The notes under the pieces are model-generated. The model searched no databases. It was not told where the DNA came from and saw nothing but the letters and a program-made list of their open reading frames with translations. 5,219 bases of DNA, taken from Amnimonas aquatica (lineage in GTDB: Bacteria > Pseudomonadota > Gammaproteobacteria > Pseudomonadales > Moraxellaceae). The DNA is taken from assembly GCF_002943415.1 (NCBI RefSeq), contig NZ_PTQZ01000131.1, forward strand, positions 1 to 5,219, read 5' to 3'. The position numbers were made by a program, and so were the translations under genes. This document shows positions 1-5,131 of the stretch, piece by piece (the stretch's first letter is position 1; each line of letters starts with the position of its first letter).

Positions 1-1
1 G

Positions 2-1123
2 TTCAATTCCGATCACGAAGCCTTTCGCGACAGCCTGCGCAAGTTCCTGGAGAAGGAAGCCGCGCCCCACCACGCCCGCTGGGAAGAGGAGGGCCAGGTC
101 TCGCGCGAGCTCTGGCTCAAGGCCGGCGAAAACGGGTTCCTGTGCCCGACGGTGGCCGAGCAGTACGGCGGCCCGGCCGCCGACTACCTGTATTCCATCG
201 TGGTCATGGAGGAGATCTCCCGCCAGGGCCTGACCGGCATCGGCTGGGGCCTGCACACCGACATCGTGGCGCCGTACATCGAGCACCATGCCTCGGAGGA
301 GATGAAGCTGCGCATCCTGCCGAAGATGGTGAGCGGCGAGCTGATCGGCGCCATCGCCATGACCGAGCCGGGCGCCGGTTCCGACCTGCAGGGCGTGAAG
401 ACCACGGCCATCGACAAGGGTGACCACTACCTGCTCAACGGCTCCAAGACCTTCATCACCAACGGCCAGATGGCCGATGTCGTGATCGTGGTGGCCAAGA
501 CCGACCCGGCGCAGGGCGCCAAGGGCATTTCGCTGCTGCTGGTGGAGCGCGGCATGCCCGGCTTCGAGCGCGGCCGCAACCTGCACAAGGTCGGCATGAA
601 GGCGCAGGACACCTCCGAGCTGTTCTTCAATGATGTGAAGGTGCCGAAAGCGAACCTGATCGGCGCCGAGGGCATGGGTTTCATCTACCTCATGCAGGAG
701 CTGCCGCAGGAGCGCTTGGGCATCGCGGTCAACGGCGTCGCCATGATGGAGGGCGCGCTGGCGCTGACGCTGGACTACGTGCGCGAGCGCAAGGCCTTCG
801 GCAAGCGCATCGCCGACTTCCAGAACACGCAGTACAAGCTGGCCGAGCTGCACACCAAGATCGAGGTGGCGCGCACCTATGTCGACCGCTGCATCGACCT
901 GCACGTGCAGAAAAAGCTGGATGTGCCCACGGCGGCTGCGGCAAAATACTGGGTATCGGACCTGCAGTTCGAAGTGCTCGACGCCTGCGTGCAGCTCTTC
1001 GGCGGCTACGGCTACATGTGGGAGTACCCGGTGGCGCGCATGTGGGCGGATTGCCGCGTGCAGCGCATCTATGGCGGCACCAACGAGATCATGAAGGGCA
1101 TTGTCGCCCGCACGCTGGTCTGA
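2..1123 (+). CDS. Acyl-CoA dehydrogenase, long-chain type (5' end cut by window edge)
   Basis: FAD-dependent enzyme that introduces the alpha-beta double bond into acyl-CoA, the first step of beta-oxidation; cytoplasmic, passing electrons to ETF. The frame is open from the window edge, so the GTG at 152 is internal; 373 residues are visible and roughly 10 are missing by family length. Visible residues 1-115 form the N-terminal helical domain. The FAD/substrate motif TEPGAGSD is at 121-128, the C-terminal helical domain has RKAFGK at 263-268, and the second family signature QLFGGYGYM is at 331-339. The position of the medium-chain enzyme's catalytic Glu (IYEGT) is Gly here (IYGGT, codon 1073-1075). 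In long-chain and isovaleryl-CoA enzymes the base lies in an ERL segment instead, and ELPQERL is present with the likely base at residue 237 (codon 710-712). The C-terminal third closely resembles human ACADL as I recall it. Exact chain length is not provable from sequence alone. Confidence 0.95.
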   Translation, partial: FNSDHEAFRDSLRKFLEKEAAPHHARWEEEGQVSRELWLKAGENGFLCPTVAEQYGGPAADYLYSIVVMEEISRQGLTGIGWGLHTDIVAPYIEHHASEEMKLRILPKMVSGELIGAIAMTEPGAGSDLQGVKTTAIDKGDHYLLNGSKTFITNGQMADVVIVVAKTDPAQGAKGISLLLVERGMPGFERGRNLHKVGMKAQDTSELFFNDVKVPKANLIGAEGMGFIYLMQELPQERLGIAVNGVAMMEGALALTLDYVRERKAFGKRIADFQNTQYKLAELHTKIEVARTYVDRCIDLHVQKKLDVPTAAAAKYWVSDLQFEVLDACVQLFGGYGYMWEYPVARMWADCRVQRIYGGTNEIMKGIVARTLV

Positions 1124-1135
1124 TTTCGTGCGGTG

Positions 1136-1170
1136 CGCCCGGCCGGAGAGAAAATTTCTTCGGCCAGGCG
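1136..1170 (+). terminator. Hairpin after the acyl-CoA dehydrogenase, possible terminator
   Basis: A 9-bp stem with one G-U pair (1141-1149 with 1157-1165) closes a 7-nt loop. Beyond one C/A mismatch it extends by four more pairs (1136-1139 with 1167-1170). It begins 12 nt after the dehydrogenase stop and ends directly against the -35 box of the rplM promoter. There is no T-run after it (TTGCC follows), so it may be a weak, Rho-assisted or 3'-end-protecting structure and not a true intrinsic terminator. Its position between two unrelated genes supports a transcript-end role. Confidence 0.45.
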
Positions 1171-1199
1171 TTGCCAAGATCGGAACCCTTGGGTACTAT
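1171..1199 (+). promoter_or_regulatory. Sigma70-type promoter for rplM-rpsI
   Basis: The -35 box TTGCCA (1171-1176, 5 of 6 matches to consensus) is separated by exactly 17 bp from the -10 box TACTAT (1194-1199, 4 of 6). Transcription would start near 1206, giving an rplM leader of about 60 nt. It is the best promoter-like sequence in the window and sits where an L13-S9 operon promoter is expected. Confidence 0.75.
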
Positions 1200-1228
1200 T
1201 CGCGACCTCATTGCGGCAGCCTGATTTG

Positions 1229-1259
1229 CTTCGGTTGTCGCCAAACCTGATTTTGAAGG
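1229..1259 (+). promoter_or_regulatory. rplM leader hairpin that could cover the ribosome binding site
   Basis: The rplM Shine-Dalgarno GAAGG is at 1255-1259, nine bases before the ATG. CTTC (1229-1232) can pair with GAAG (1255-1258), and the adjacent GGTT (1233-1236) with AACC (1244-1247), leaving a 7-nt loop and a 7-nt bulge. The octamer CCTGATTT also occurs twice in the leader (1220-1227 and 1246-1253). L13 is known to repress its own operon through the leader mRNA in E. coli; that this structure is such an operator here is inference. The pairings are short. Confidence 0.25.
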
Positions 1260-1268
1260 CATGTTGAC

Positions 1269-1697
1269 ATGAAGACTATCAGTGCCAAGCCCGAGAGCGT
1301 GAAGCGCGACTGGTTCGTCGTCGACGCCAGCGGCAAGACGCTCGGCCGTCTGGCTTCGGTGATCGCCAGCCGCCTGCGCGGCAAGCACAAGCCGGAGTTC
1401 ACCCCGCACGTGGACACGGGCGACTACATCGTGGTCGTCAACGCCGGCAAAGTTGCCGTCACCGGCAACAAGGTCCAGGACAAGATGTACTGGCACCACA
1501 CCGGTTTCCCGGGCGGCATCAAGGGCGTCAACTTCCAGAAGCTGCGCGACCATCGTCCGGAAGCCGCGCTGGAAATCGCCGTCAAGGGCATGCTGCCGAA
1601 GGGCCCGCTGGGCCGCGACATGCTGGCCAAGCTGAAGGTGTACGGTGGTGCCGAGCACCCGCACGCCGCCCAGCAGCCGCAAGAACTGAACATCTGA
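1269..1697 (+). CDS. rplM: 50S ribosomal protein L13
   Basis: Early-assembling protein of the large ribosomal subunit that binds 23S rRNA. The 142 residues equal the usual bacterial length, and the protein is recognisable throughout: [16 protein letters not shown] near residues 17-32, the [10 protein letters not shown] segment near 76-85, and a [10 protein letters not shown] signature near 112-121 followed by the conserved KLKVYGG and HPHAAQQP tail. The ATG at 1269 is chosen because GAAGG lies nine bases upstream and because it matches the family N-terminus (MKTISAKPE). It is the first gene of the operon with rpsI, ten bases downstream, as in most proteobacteria. It is expected to be expressed strongly with growth rate and may be autoregulated through its leader. 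Confidence 0.98.
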   Translation: MKTISAKPESVKRDWFVVDASGKTLGRLASVIASRLRGKHKPEFTPHVDTGDYIVVVNAGKVAVTGNKVQDKMYWHHTGFPGGIKGVNFQKLRDHRPEAALEIAVKGMLPKGPLGRDMLAKLKVYGGAEHPHAAQQPQELNI

Positions 1698-1707
1698 GCG
1701 CGAAGTC

Positions 1708-2094
1708 ATGACAACGAATTACGGAACCGGCCGTCGCAAGACTGCAACCGCACGTGTTTTCATCAGCCCGGGCACTGGCAACATTGTTGTCAATGACCGT
1801 CCGCTGGATGTCTATTTCGGTCGTGAAACCGCCCGCATGGTCGTGCGTCAGCCGCTGGAGCTGGTCGAACTGCTGAACAAGTTCGACATCAAGGTCACGG
1901 TGGCTGGTGGCGGTATCGGTGGCCAGGCTGGCGCCATCCGTCACGGTATCACCCGTGCACTGGTCGAATACAACGAGGAACTGAAGTCGCCGCTGCGCAA
2001 GGCCGGCTTCGTGACTCGCGATGCCCGTGAAGTCGAGCGCAAGAAGCTCGGTCTGCGCAAGGCTCGCAAGCGTCCGCAGTACTCCAAGCGTTAA
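1708..2094 (+). CDS. rpsI: 30S ribosomal protein S9
   Basis: Small-subunit protein of the 30S head whose C-terminal tail reaches the P-site tRNA anticodon loop. The 128 residues (130 in E. coli) contain the family signature [15 protein letters not shown] near residues 70-84, a basic C-terminal third, and the terminal sequence QYSKR, in which the last Arg is the tRNA-contacting residue. The N-terminus [15 protein letters not shown] is typical. The start lies ten bases after the rplM stop with only weak Shine-Dalgarno matches (GAG at 1696-1698 overlapping the rplM stop, GAAG at 1702-1705). Translation is therefore probably coupled to rplM. No separate promoter is visible. Confidence 0.98.
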   Translation: MTTNYGTGRRKTATARVFISPGTGNIVVNDRPLDVYFGRETARMVVRQPLELVELLNKFDIKVTVAGGGIGGQAGAIRHGITRALVEYNEELKSPLRKAGFVTRDAREVERKKLGLRKARKRPQYSKR

Positions 2095-2101
2095 TCGCTG
2101 G

Positions 2102-2125
2102 AGCCCTGCCGGGGCTGCAAGTTTT
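2102..2125 (+). terminator. Weak hairpin after rpsI, possible processing or leaky stop signal
   Basis: A short stem AGCCC (2102-2106) pairs with GGGCT (2112-2116) over a 5-nt loop, then GCAAG and TTTT (2122-2125), whose last T is also the first base of the tRNA. Five base pairs and a T-run five bases away are poor for a terminator. It may instead mark where the tRNA precursor is cut from the ribosomal-protein mRNA. Confidence 0.25.
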
Positions 2126-2198
2126 GGGGAATCGTCTAATGGTAGGACTACGGTCTCTGACACCGTCTGTCTAGGTTCGAATCCTAGTTCCCCAGCCA
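2125..2198 (+). tRNA. tRNA-Gln, anticodon CUG
   Basis: A complete 74-nt cloverleaf with encoded CCA. The acceptor TGGGGAA (2125-2131) pairs fully with TTCCCCA (2188-2194); discriminator G is at 2195 and CCA at 2196-2198. The D stem is GTC/GAC (2134-2136 and 2146-2148). The anticodon stem ACGGT/ACCGT (2150-2154 and 2162-2166) closes loop CTCTGAC, with anticodon CTG at 2157-2159 reading CAG. The variable loop is four bases. The T stem CTAGG/CCTAG (2171-2175 and 2183-2187) encloses TTCGAAT. The U1-A72 pair, G2-C71, G3-C70, U35, G36, A37 and G73 agree with known GlnRS identity elements. It lies 30 bp after rpsI without its own visible promoter, so it is probably co-transcribed with rplM-rpsI and released by tRNA processing. 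Confidence 0.96.
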
Positions 2199-2201
2199 AT
2201 C

Positions 2202-2239
2202 CGGAAGCCCGCAAGTTCGCTTGCGGGCTTCCGTCTTTT
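2202..2239 (+). terminator. Intrinsic terminator after tRNA-Gln
   Basis: A perfect 14-bp stem (2202-2215 with 2220-2233) is closed by the very stable TTCG tetraloop (2216-2219) and followed by TCTTTT (2234-2239). It begins three bases after the tRNA CCA end. It should end the rplM-rpsI-tRNA transcript. There is no T-run on the other side, so it works in the + direction only. Confidence 0.92.
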
Positions 2240-2289
2240 CCGGAGTGCCTGCGGCCGGATGGTCGCCGGACGGGGAGAAATGCCCCGCC

Positions 2290-2318
2290 TTGTCTCTCCT
2301 GATTGATTTCATTAGCAT
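2290..2318 (+). promoter_or_regulatory. Candidate promoter for sspA-sspB
   Basis: TTGTCT (2290-2295, 4 of 6) and TAGCAT (2313-2318, 4 of 6) are separated by 17 bp, in the only AT-rich patch (about 2297-2340) of a GC-rich intergenic region. Transcription would start near 2325, giving a leader of about 155 nt. The match is moderate. A consensus TTGACA at 2332-2337 was considered, but it has no -10 box at a workable distance. Confidence 0.4.
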
Positions 2319-2479
2319 TACTGGACATTTTTTGACACGTCTGATGGTTCCCGGCCGGCCCCGGCCATGCTGCTGTTGCGGCATCCGGGGCGTCCGGCAC
2401 GTCAAACGACCGGGCTGACGGGGCGGCAGGCTGCCCGAACCGGCGGGCACCCGGGCCCGCGCAGACCAGGGGTGAGCAG
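2319..2479 (+). other. GC-rich sspA leader with a hairpin and ribosome binding site
   Basis: No gene is evident here. The region turns from AT-rich to strongly GC-rich after about 2350. A 6-bp all-GC stem (2443-2448 with 2455-2460, loop 2449-2454) ends eight bases before the Shine-Dalgarno AGGGG (2468-2472), which is seven bases from the ATG at 2480. The leader is long enough to hold a regulatory structure, but I recognise no known riboswitch. A 41-codon frame starting at ATG 2367 lacks a ribosome binding site. Confidence 0.35.
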
Positions 2480-3115
2480 ATGGGGACCGTGACACGGCGT
2501 GCGTCGATGACCTTCTATTCGGACGGGGCGGATCATTACAGCCATCGCGTCCGCATCGTGCTGGCCGAGAAGGGGGTCTCCGTCGACGTCGTCAATGTCC
2601 ATGCCGGCAACCGTCCGGACGACCTGGCCGATCTCAATCCCTACAACCAGCTGCCGGTGCTGGTGGACAGGGAGCTTGCGCTGTACGAGACCAGGATCAT
2701 GATGGAGTACCTGGACGAGCGCTTCCCGCATCCGCCGCTGCTGCCGGTGTATCCGGTGGCGCGCGCGCAGGCGCGCCTGCTGGCGTATCGCATCGAGCGC
2801 GACTGGTGCGGCCATGTCGATCTGCTGCTGTCAGGCAAGGGGCGCGAGCTGGCCGTGACCAAGGCGCGCAAGGAGCTGCGCGACAGCCTGGTGACGGTGG
2901 CCCCGGTGTTCAACGAGAAGACCTTCTTCATGAGCGACGAGTTCTCGCTGCTCGATTGCATGCTGGCGCCCATCCTCTGGCGTCTGCCGGTGCTCGACAT
3001 CGAGCTGCCGGAGCGTTCATGCCGCGGCCTTTTGCGCTACATGGATCGGGTTTTCCATCGTGACGGCTTCATCGCCGCGCTGAGCGATGCCGAACGCGAC
3101 ATGCGAAGGGGCTGA
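2480..3115 (+). CDS. sspA: Stringent starvation protein A, RNA polymerase-associated
   Basis: GST-fold protein that binds the RNA polymerase-sigma70 holoenzyme and alters promoter use during starvation and acid stress; it has no glutathione transferase role in known members. From ATG 2480 it has 211 residues. The thioredoxin-like domain spans about 10-90, with NPYNQLPVLVDREL at 53-66 and ERFPHPPLLP at 80-89, whose PHP (83-85) matches the sigma70-contacting motif of E. coli SspA. An all-helical C-terminal domain follows. The family's usual Cys-Pro-Phe before SHR is replaced by Asp-His-Tyr (18-20). I chose ATG 2480 because AGGGG lies seven bases upstream; however, family similarity begins at the ATG at 2507 (MTFYSDG), which has no Shine-Dalgarno and would give 202 residues. 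The gene is followed after one base by sspB, the standard pairing. Confidence 0.93.
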   Translation: MGTVTRRASMTFYSDGADHYSHRVRIVLAEKGVSVDVVNVHAGNRPDDLADLNPYNQLPVLVDRELALYETRIMMEYLDERFPHPPLLPVYPVARAQARLLAYRIERDWCGHVDLLLSGKGRELAVTKARKELRDSLVTVAPVFNEKTFFMSDEFSLLDCMLAPILWRLPVLDIELPERSCRGLLRYMDRVFHRDGFIAALSDAERDMRRG

Positions 3116-3116
3116 G

Positions 3117-3521
3117 ATGGCACTGGCAGGAACCCGTCCGTACTTCATCCGGGCAATCAACGACTGGATCGTCGACAACGAGTGGACGCCGCATCTCATG
3201 GTCGATGCCGGCTGGCCGGGCGTCGCCGTGCCCGAGGCCTTCGTCGAGGACGGGCGCATTGTGCTGAACATCCGCCCGTCGGCGGTCAGGGATCTGGTGC
3301 TGGGCAATGACGAGCTGAGCTTCTCGGCGCGCTTCGGCGGCCAGCCGCAGTGGATTCGAGTGCCCGTCGGAGCGGTGCTGGGGATCTATGCCCGCGAGAA
3401 CGGCGAAGGCCTGTTCTTTGATGCCGGCGATTACACGCCGCCCGGGCCCGCCGACGAGGCGCCGGCGGAGGAGGATGCCGGCCGCGCCAGGGCGCGACCG
3501 GCACTGCGCGTGGTCAAGTAG
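3117..3521 (+). CDS. sspB: ClpXP protease specificity-enhancing factor SspB
   Basis: Adaptor that binds ssrA-tagged, ribosome-rescued polypeptides and delivers them to ClpXP. The 134-residue product has the substrate-binding domain at about 1-105 (RPYFIRAINDWIVDNEWTPH, then GRIVLNI, ARFGG and IYARENGEG), a flexible Pro/Ala/acidic linker at about 106-122, and the ClpX-binding tail RPALRVVK at 127-134, matching E. coli at its end. The linker is shorter than in E. coli SspB (165 residues in total). The ATG at 3117 is chosen because AAGGGG (3106-3111) lies five bases before it and because it fits the family N-terminus; an upstream in-frame ATG at 3087 lies inside sspA. It is translated with sspA from one mRNA. 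Its last eight bases overlap the end of the opposing dolP gene. Confidence 0.96.
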   Translation: MALAGTRPYFIRAINDWIVDNEWTPHLMVDAGWPGVAVPEAFVEDGRIVLNIRPSAVRDLVLGNDELSFSARFGGQPQWIRVPVGAVLGIYARENGEGLFFDAGDYTPPGPADEAPAEEDAGRARARPALRVVK

Positions 3522-4137
3522 ACGGCGCGTCCGACGCCTGTTCCGGCAGGATATCCACGATCTTCACGATGCGCTTGACGCCGTCGAGTGCCTGCAGGCG
3601 CACGATGGCGCGATCGGTCTCGCGCTGCGTCAGCTTGCCCATCAGGTAGAGCGTGCCGTTGACGGCGACGACATTGGTCTGGCCGCTGCGGATGTTGCTG
3701 CCGGTGCTCAGCGAAATGTTGGCCTTGCTTTCCAGCAGGCTGTCGCTGCTGCGGGTGCCGAAGCCCAGCGTCGGGCCGATGCTCAGCTCGTTGTGCACGG
3801 CGCGGACGTCTTCGTAGCCGCGGGCGATCTCGCCGATGCGGCCCTTCATGTCCTGCGACTGGACTTCTCCGGTCAGCAGCACCGACTGGTAGAACGTGGT
3901 CACTTCGATGCGCGCGTCACGGGCGGCCGGCACGTCGCGGTAGATGTCGCGGCGGATGGCCTGGCCGAGATTGATGTCGGTCAGGCGCATGGCCGTGGTG
4001 CGGGTGCCGGGATCGGAGATGCCGGGGCCGACGCCCATCTTGGCCAGGGTGGTGCAGCCGGCCAGCGGCAGCAGCAGGGTGGCGGAAACGGTGGCGGCGA
4101 GCGCGAGGCGTCGTTGGCGGGACAGGGGCTTAGACAA
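3514..4137 (-). CDS. dolP: Outer-membrane lipoprotein with two BON domains (DolP/YraP/GNA2091 family)
   Basis: Periplasm-facing outer-membrane lipoprotein that binds anionic phospholipid and supports envelope integrity in E. coli; the meningococcal homologue is antigen GNA2091. With TTG 4137 as start it has 207 residues: a signal peptide with basic residues (SRQRR), a hydrophobic core and lipobox LAGC with Cys28, followed by Thr-Thr, so no Asp inner-membrane retention signal. BON domain 1 is at about 54-121 and BON domain 2 at about 131-198, the latter with VAVNGTLYLMGKL and LDGVKRIV. No ATG is available. TTG 4137 has GGAG nine bases upstream (4147-4150) and overlaps diaA by eight bases, whereas a TTG at 4152 has no Shine-Dalgarno and would give 212 residues. 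It is the last gene of the yraN-diaA-dolP run, and its end overlaps the end of sspB. Confidence 0.92.
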   Translation of the reverse strand: MSKPLSRQRRLALAATVSATLLLPLAGCTTLAKMGVGPGISDPGTRTTAMRLTDINLGQAIRRDIYRDVPAARDARIEVTTFYQSVLLTGEVQSQDMKGRIGEIARGYEDVRAVHNELSIGPTLGFGTRSSDSLLESKANISLSTGSNIRSGQTNVVAVNGTLYLMGKLTQRETDRAIVRLQALDGVKRIVKIVDILPEQASDAPST

Positions 4138-4723
4138 GGTCGGGATCTCCAAACAGGGCGGTGTCGATTAAGGCGCAGCAGCAGTGCAATGTAAACAGCT
4201 GGGCTTCATGCACCCGGTAGCTGCGATGTTCGGGTAGCTGGATCAGCACATCCTGCGGCTCCAGCAGGCGGGCGACCTCGCCGCCGTGGTTGCCGGTCAG
4301 GGCGATGACGGGGCAGTGGCGTTCGTGCGCGGCCTGGATCACCGACAGGATGTTGGCGGCGTTGGCCGAGGCCGACAGCACCACCAGCACGTCGCCGGGC
4401 TGGGCGTAGGCCAGGAACGGGCGCGAGAACGACTCGGTGAGGCGGTTGTCCTGCGCCAGCGCGCTCAGCGTGATGCTGTCCGGTGCCAGCGCCAGCGCCG
4501 GCAGGGCCGGGCGCTCGTGCTCGAAGCGGTTGAGCAGCTTGCTCACGAACGACAGGGCATTGGCCCCGGACGCGCCGTTGCCGCAGCAGATCAGCTTCCG
4601 CTCCTGCACCAGGGCATCGACCATGAGCATGGCCGCCTGCGAGATGGTTCCGGATTGTTCCTCGGCCAGCCGGGCCAGCATGGTCATGCTGTCCTGGCAG
4701 AGCTGCGTGATTCTTGCCTGCAT
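4130..4723 (-). CDS. diaA: SIS-domain protein, DiaA family (DnaA initiator-associating), GmhA-like
   Basis: Sugar-isomerase-fold protein. In E. coli DiaA forms a tetramer that binds DnaA and promotes its assembly at oriC. The product has 197 residues (196 in E. coli), with the SIS core motifs CGNGASGANA at 47-56 and LSASANAAN at 116-124, then LTGNHGGE at 142-149. The DnaA-contact pair Leu-Phe of E. coli DiaA (190-191) is present at the same positions. The phosphoheptose isomerase GmhA needs a Glu (E65 in E. coli) where this protein has Lys62, and its His61 is replaced by Ser, although the second catalytic His (180) is kept. DiaA is therefore preferred over gmhA, the name often given to Neisseria homologues. 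The start ATG has AGGA five bases upstream (4729-4732). It lies 12 bases after yraN and overlaps dolP by eight. Confidence 0.88.
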   Translation of the reverse strand: MQARITQLCQDSMTMLARLAEEQSGTISQAAMLMVDALVQERKLICCGNGASGANALSFVSKLLNRFEHERPALPALALAPDSITLSALAQDNRLTESFSRPFLAYAQPGDVLVVLSASANAANILSVIQAAHERHCPVIALTGNHGGEVARLLEPQDVLIQLPEHRSYRVHEAQLFTLHCCCALIDTALFGDPDLV

Positions 4724-4735
4724 CTGTTTCCTGTC

Positions 4736-5131
4736 CTATCGGGTGCCGAAGGCGCCCCTGATCCAGCGTCGCTGCCAGTCCGGGGGATGGCCGCCGTATG
4801 CCGCGACATCAAAACGCATGACGTGTTCGCGCCAGTCTGGATGACGCGCGAGGAAGACCCCGGCGGTCGCCAGCAGACGACGCTGCTTGCCGGCGGTCAC
4901 CGAGTCGGCGGCGCTGCCATGGCTGTCGCGCTGGCGCCAGCGGACTTCGGTGAACACCAGCACGTCGCGGCGCGACAAGGTTATCAAGTCGATCTCGCCC
5001 AGGCGACAGTGAAAATTGCGCGCGATCAGGCGATGGCCGGCGGCAATCAGGCGGGCCAGGGCGTCATCTTCGGCCAGGCGCCCGCGGCGCTGGCTGGGCG
5101 AACTGGCGCGCAACGGGACTTGAGCGGGCAT
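4736..5131 (-). CDS. yraN: YraN/UPF0102 family putative nuclease-fold protein
   Basis: Member of a widespread family with a Holliday-junction-resolvase-like PD-(D/E)xK fold; its cellular role is not well established. In the 131 residues, GEIDLI is at 45-50 and VFTEVRWR at 59-66, giving the candidate metal-binding set Asp48, Glu62 and Arg64; Arg takes the place of the usual Lys, as in E. coli YraN. SVTAGKQRRLL at 78-88 and RFDVAAY at 106-112 complete the family pattern. ATG 5131 is preceded by AGGAG (5138-5142) at six bases, a strong ribosome binding site, so it is preferred although the frame stays open to the window edge. It is the first visible gene of the minus-strand run, with diaA 12 bases downstream. 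Neighbouring yraN and diaA are also found in E. coli. Confidence 0.92.
   Translation of the reverse strand: MPAQVPLRASSPSQRRGRLAEDDALARLIAAGHRLIARNFHCRLGEIDLITLSRRDVLVFTEVRWRQRDSHGSAADSVTAGKQRRLLATAGVFLARHPDWREHVMRFDVAAYGGHPPDWQRRWIRGAFGTR

Noticed and set aside
152..1123. GTG 152 as the start of the dehydrogenase
   Set aside because: The same frame continues upstream to the window edge with typical N-terminal dehydrogenase sequence (FNSDHEAFRDSLRKFLE).
1261..1272. Tiny frame ATG TTG ACA TGA overlapping the rplM start
   Set aside because: The ribosome binding site is only one base away from this ATG and correctly spaced for the ATG at 1269.
2332..2337. Consensus TTGACA as the sspA -35 box
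   Set aside because: The sequence 16-18 bp downstream is GC-rich (around GGCCGG) with no -10 resemblance.
1582..2400. Minus-strand frame of 272 codons
   Set aside because: It runs antisense through rplM, rpsI, the tRNA and the terminator, has no family resemblance, and long antisense frames are common in GC-rich coding DNA.
2367..2492. A 41-codon upstream reading frame overlapping the sspA start
   Set aside because: No Shine-Dalgarno precedes its ATG, and the product is a Gly/Arg/Pro string expected from GC-rich non-coding DNA.
3388..4194. Plus-strand frame of 268 codons
   Set aside because: It is antisense to dolP, which has a clear lipobox and two BON domains; its Ala/Gly/Arg/Gln-rich composition is typical of a shadow frame.
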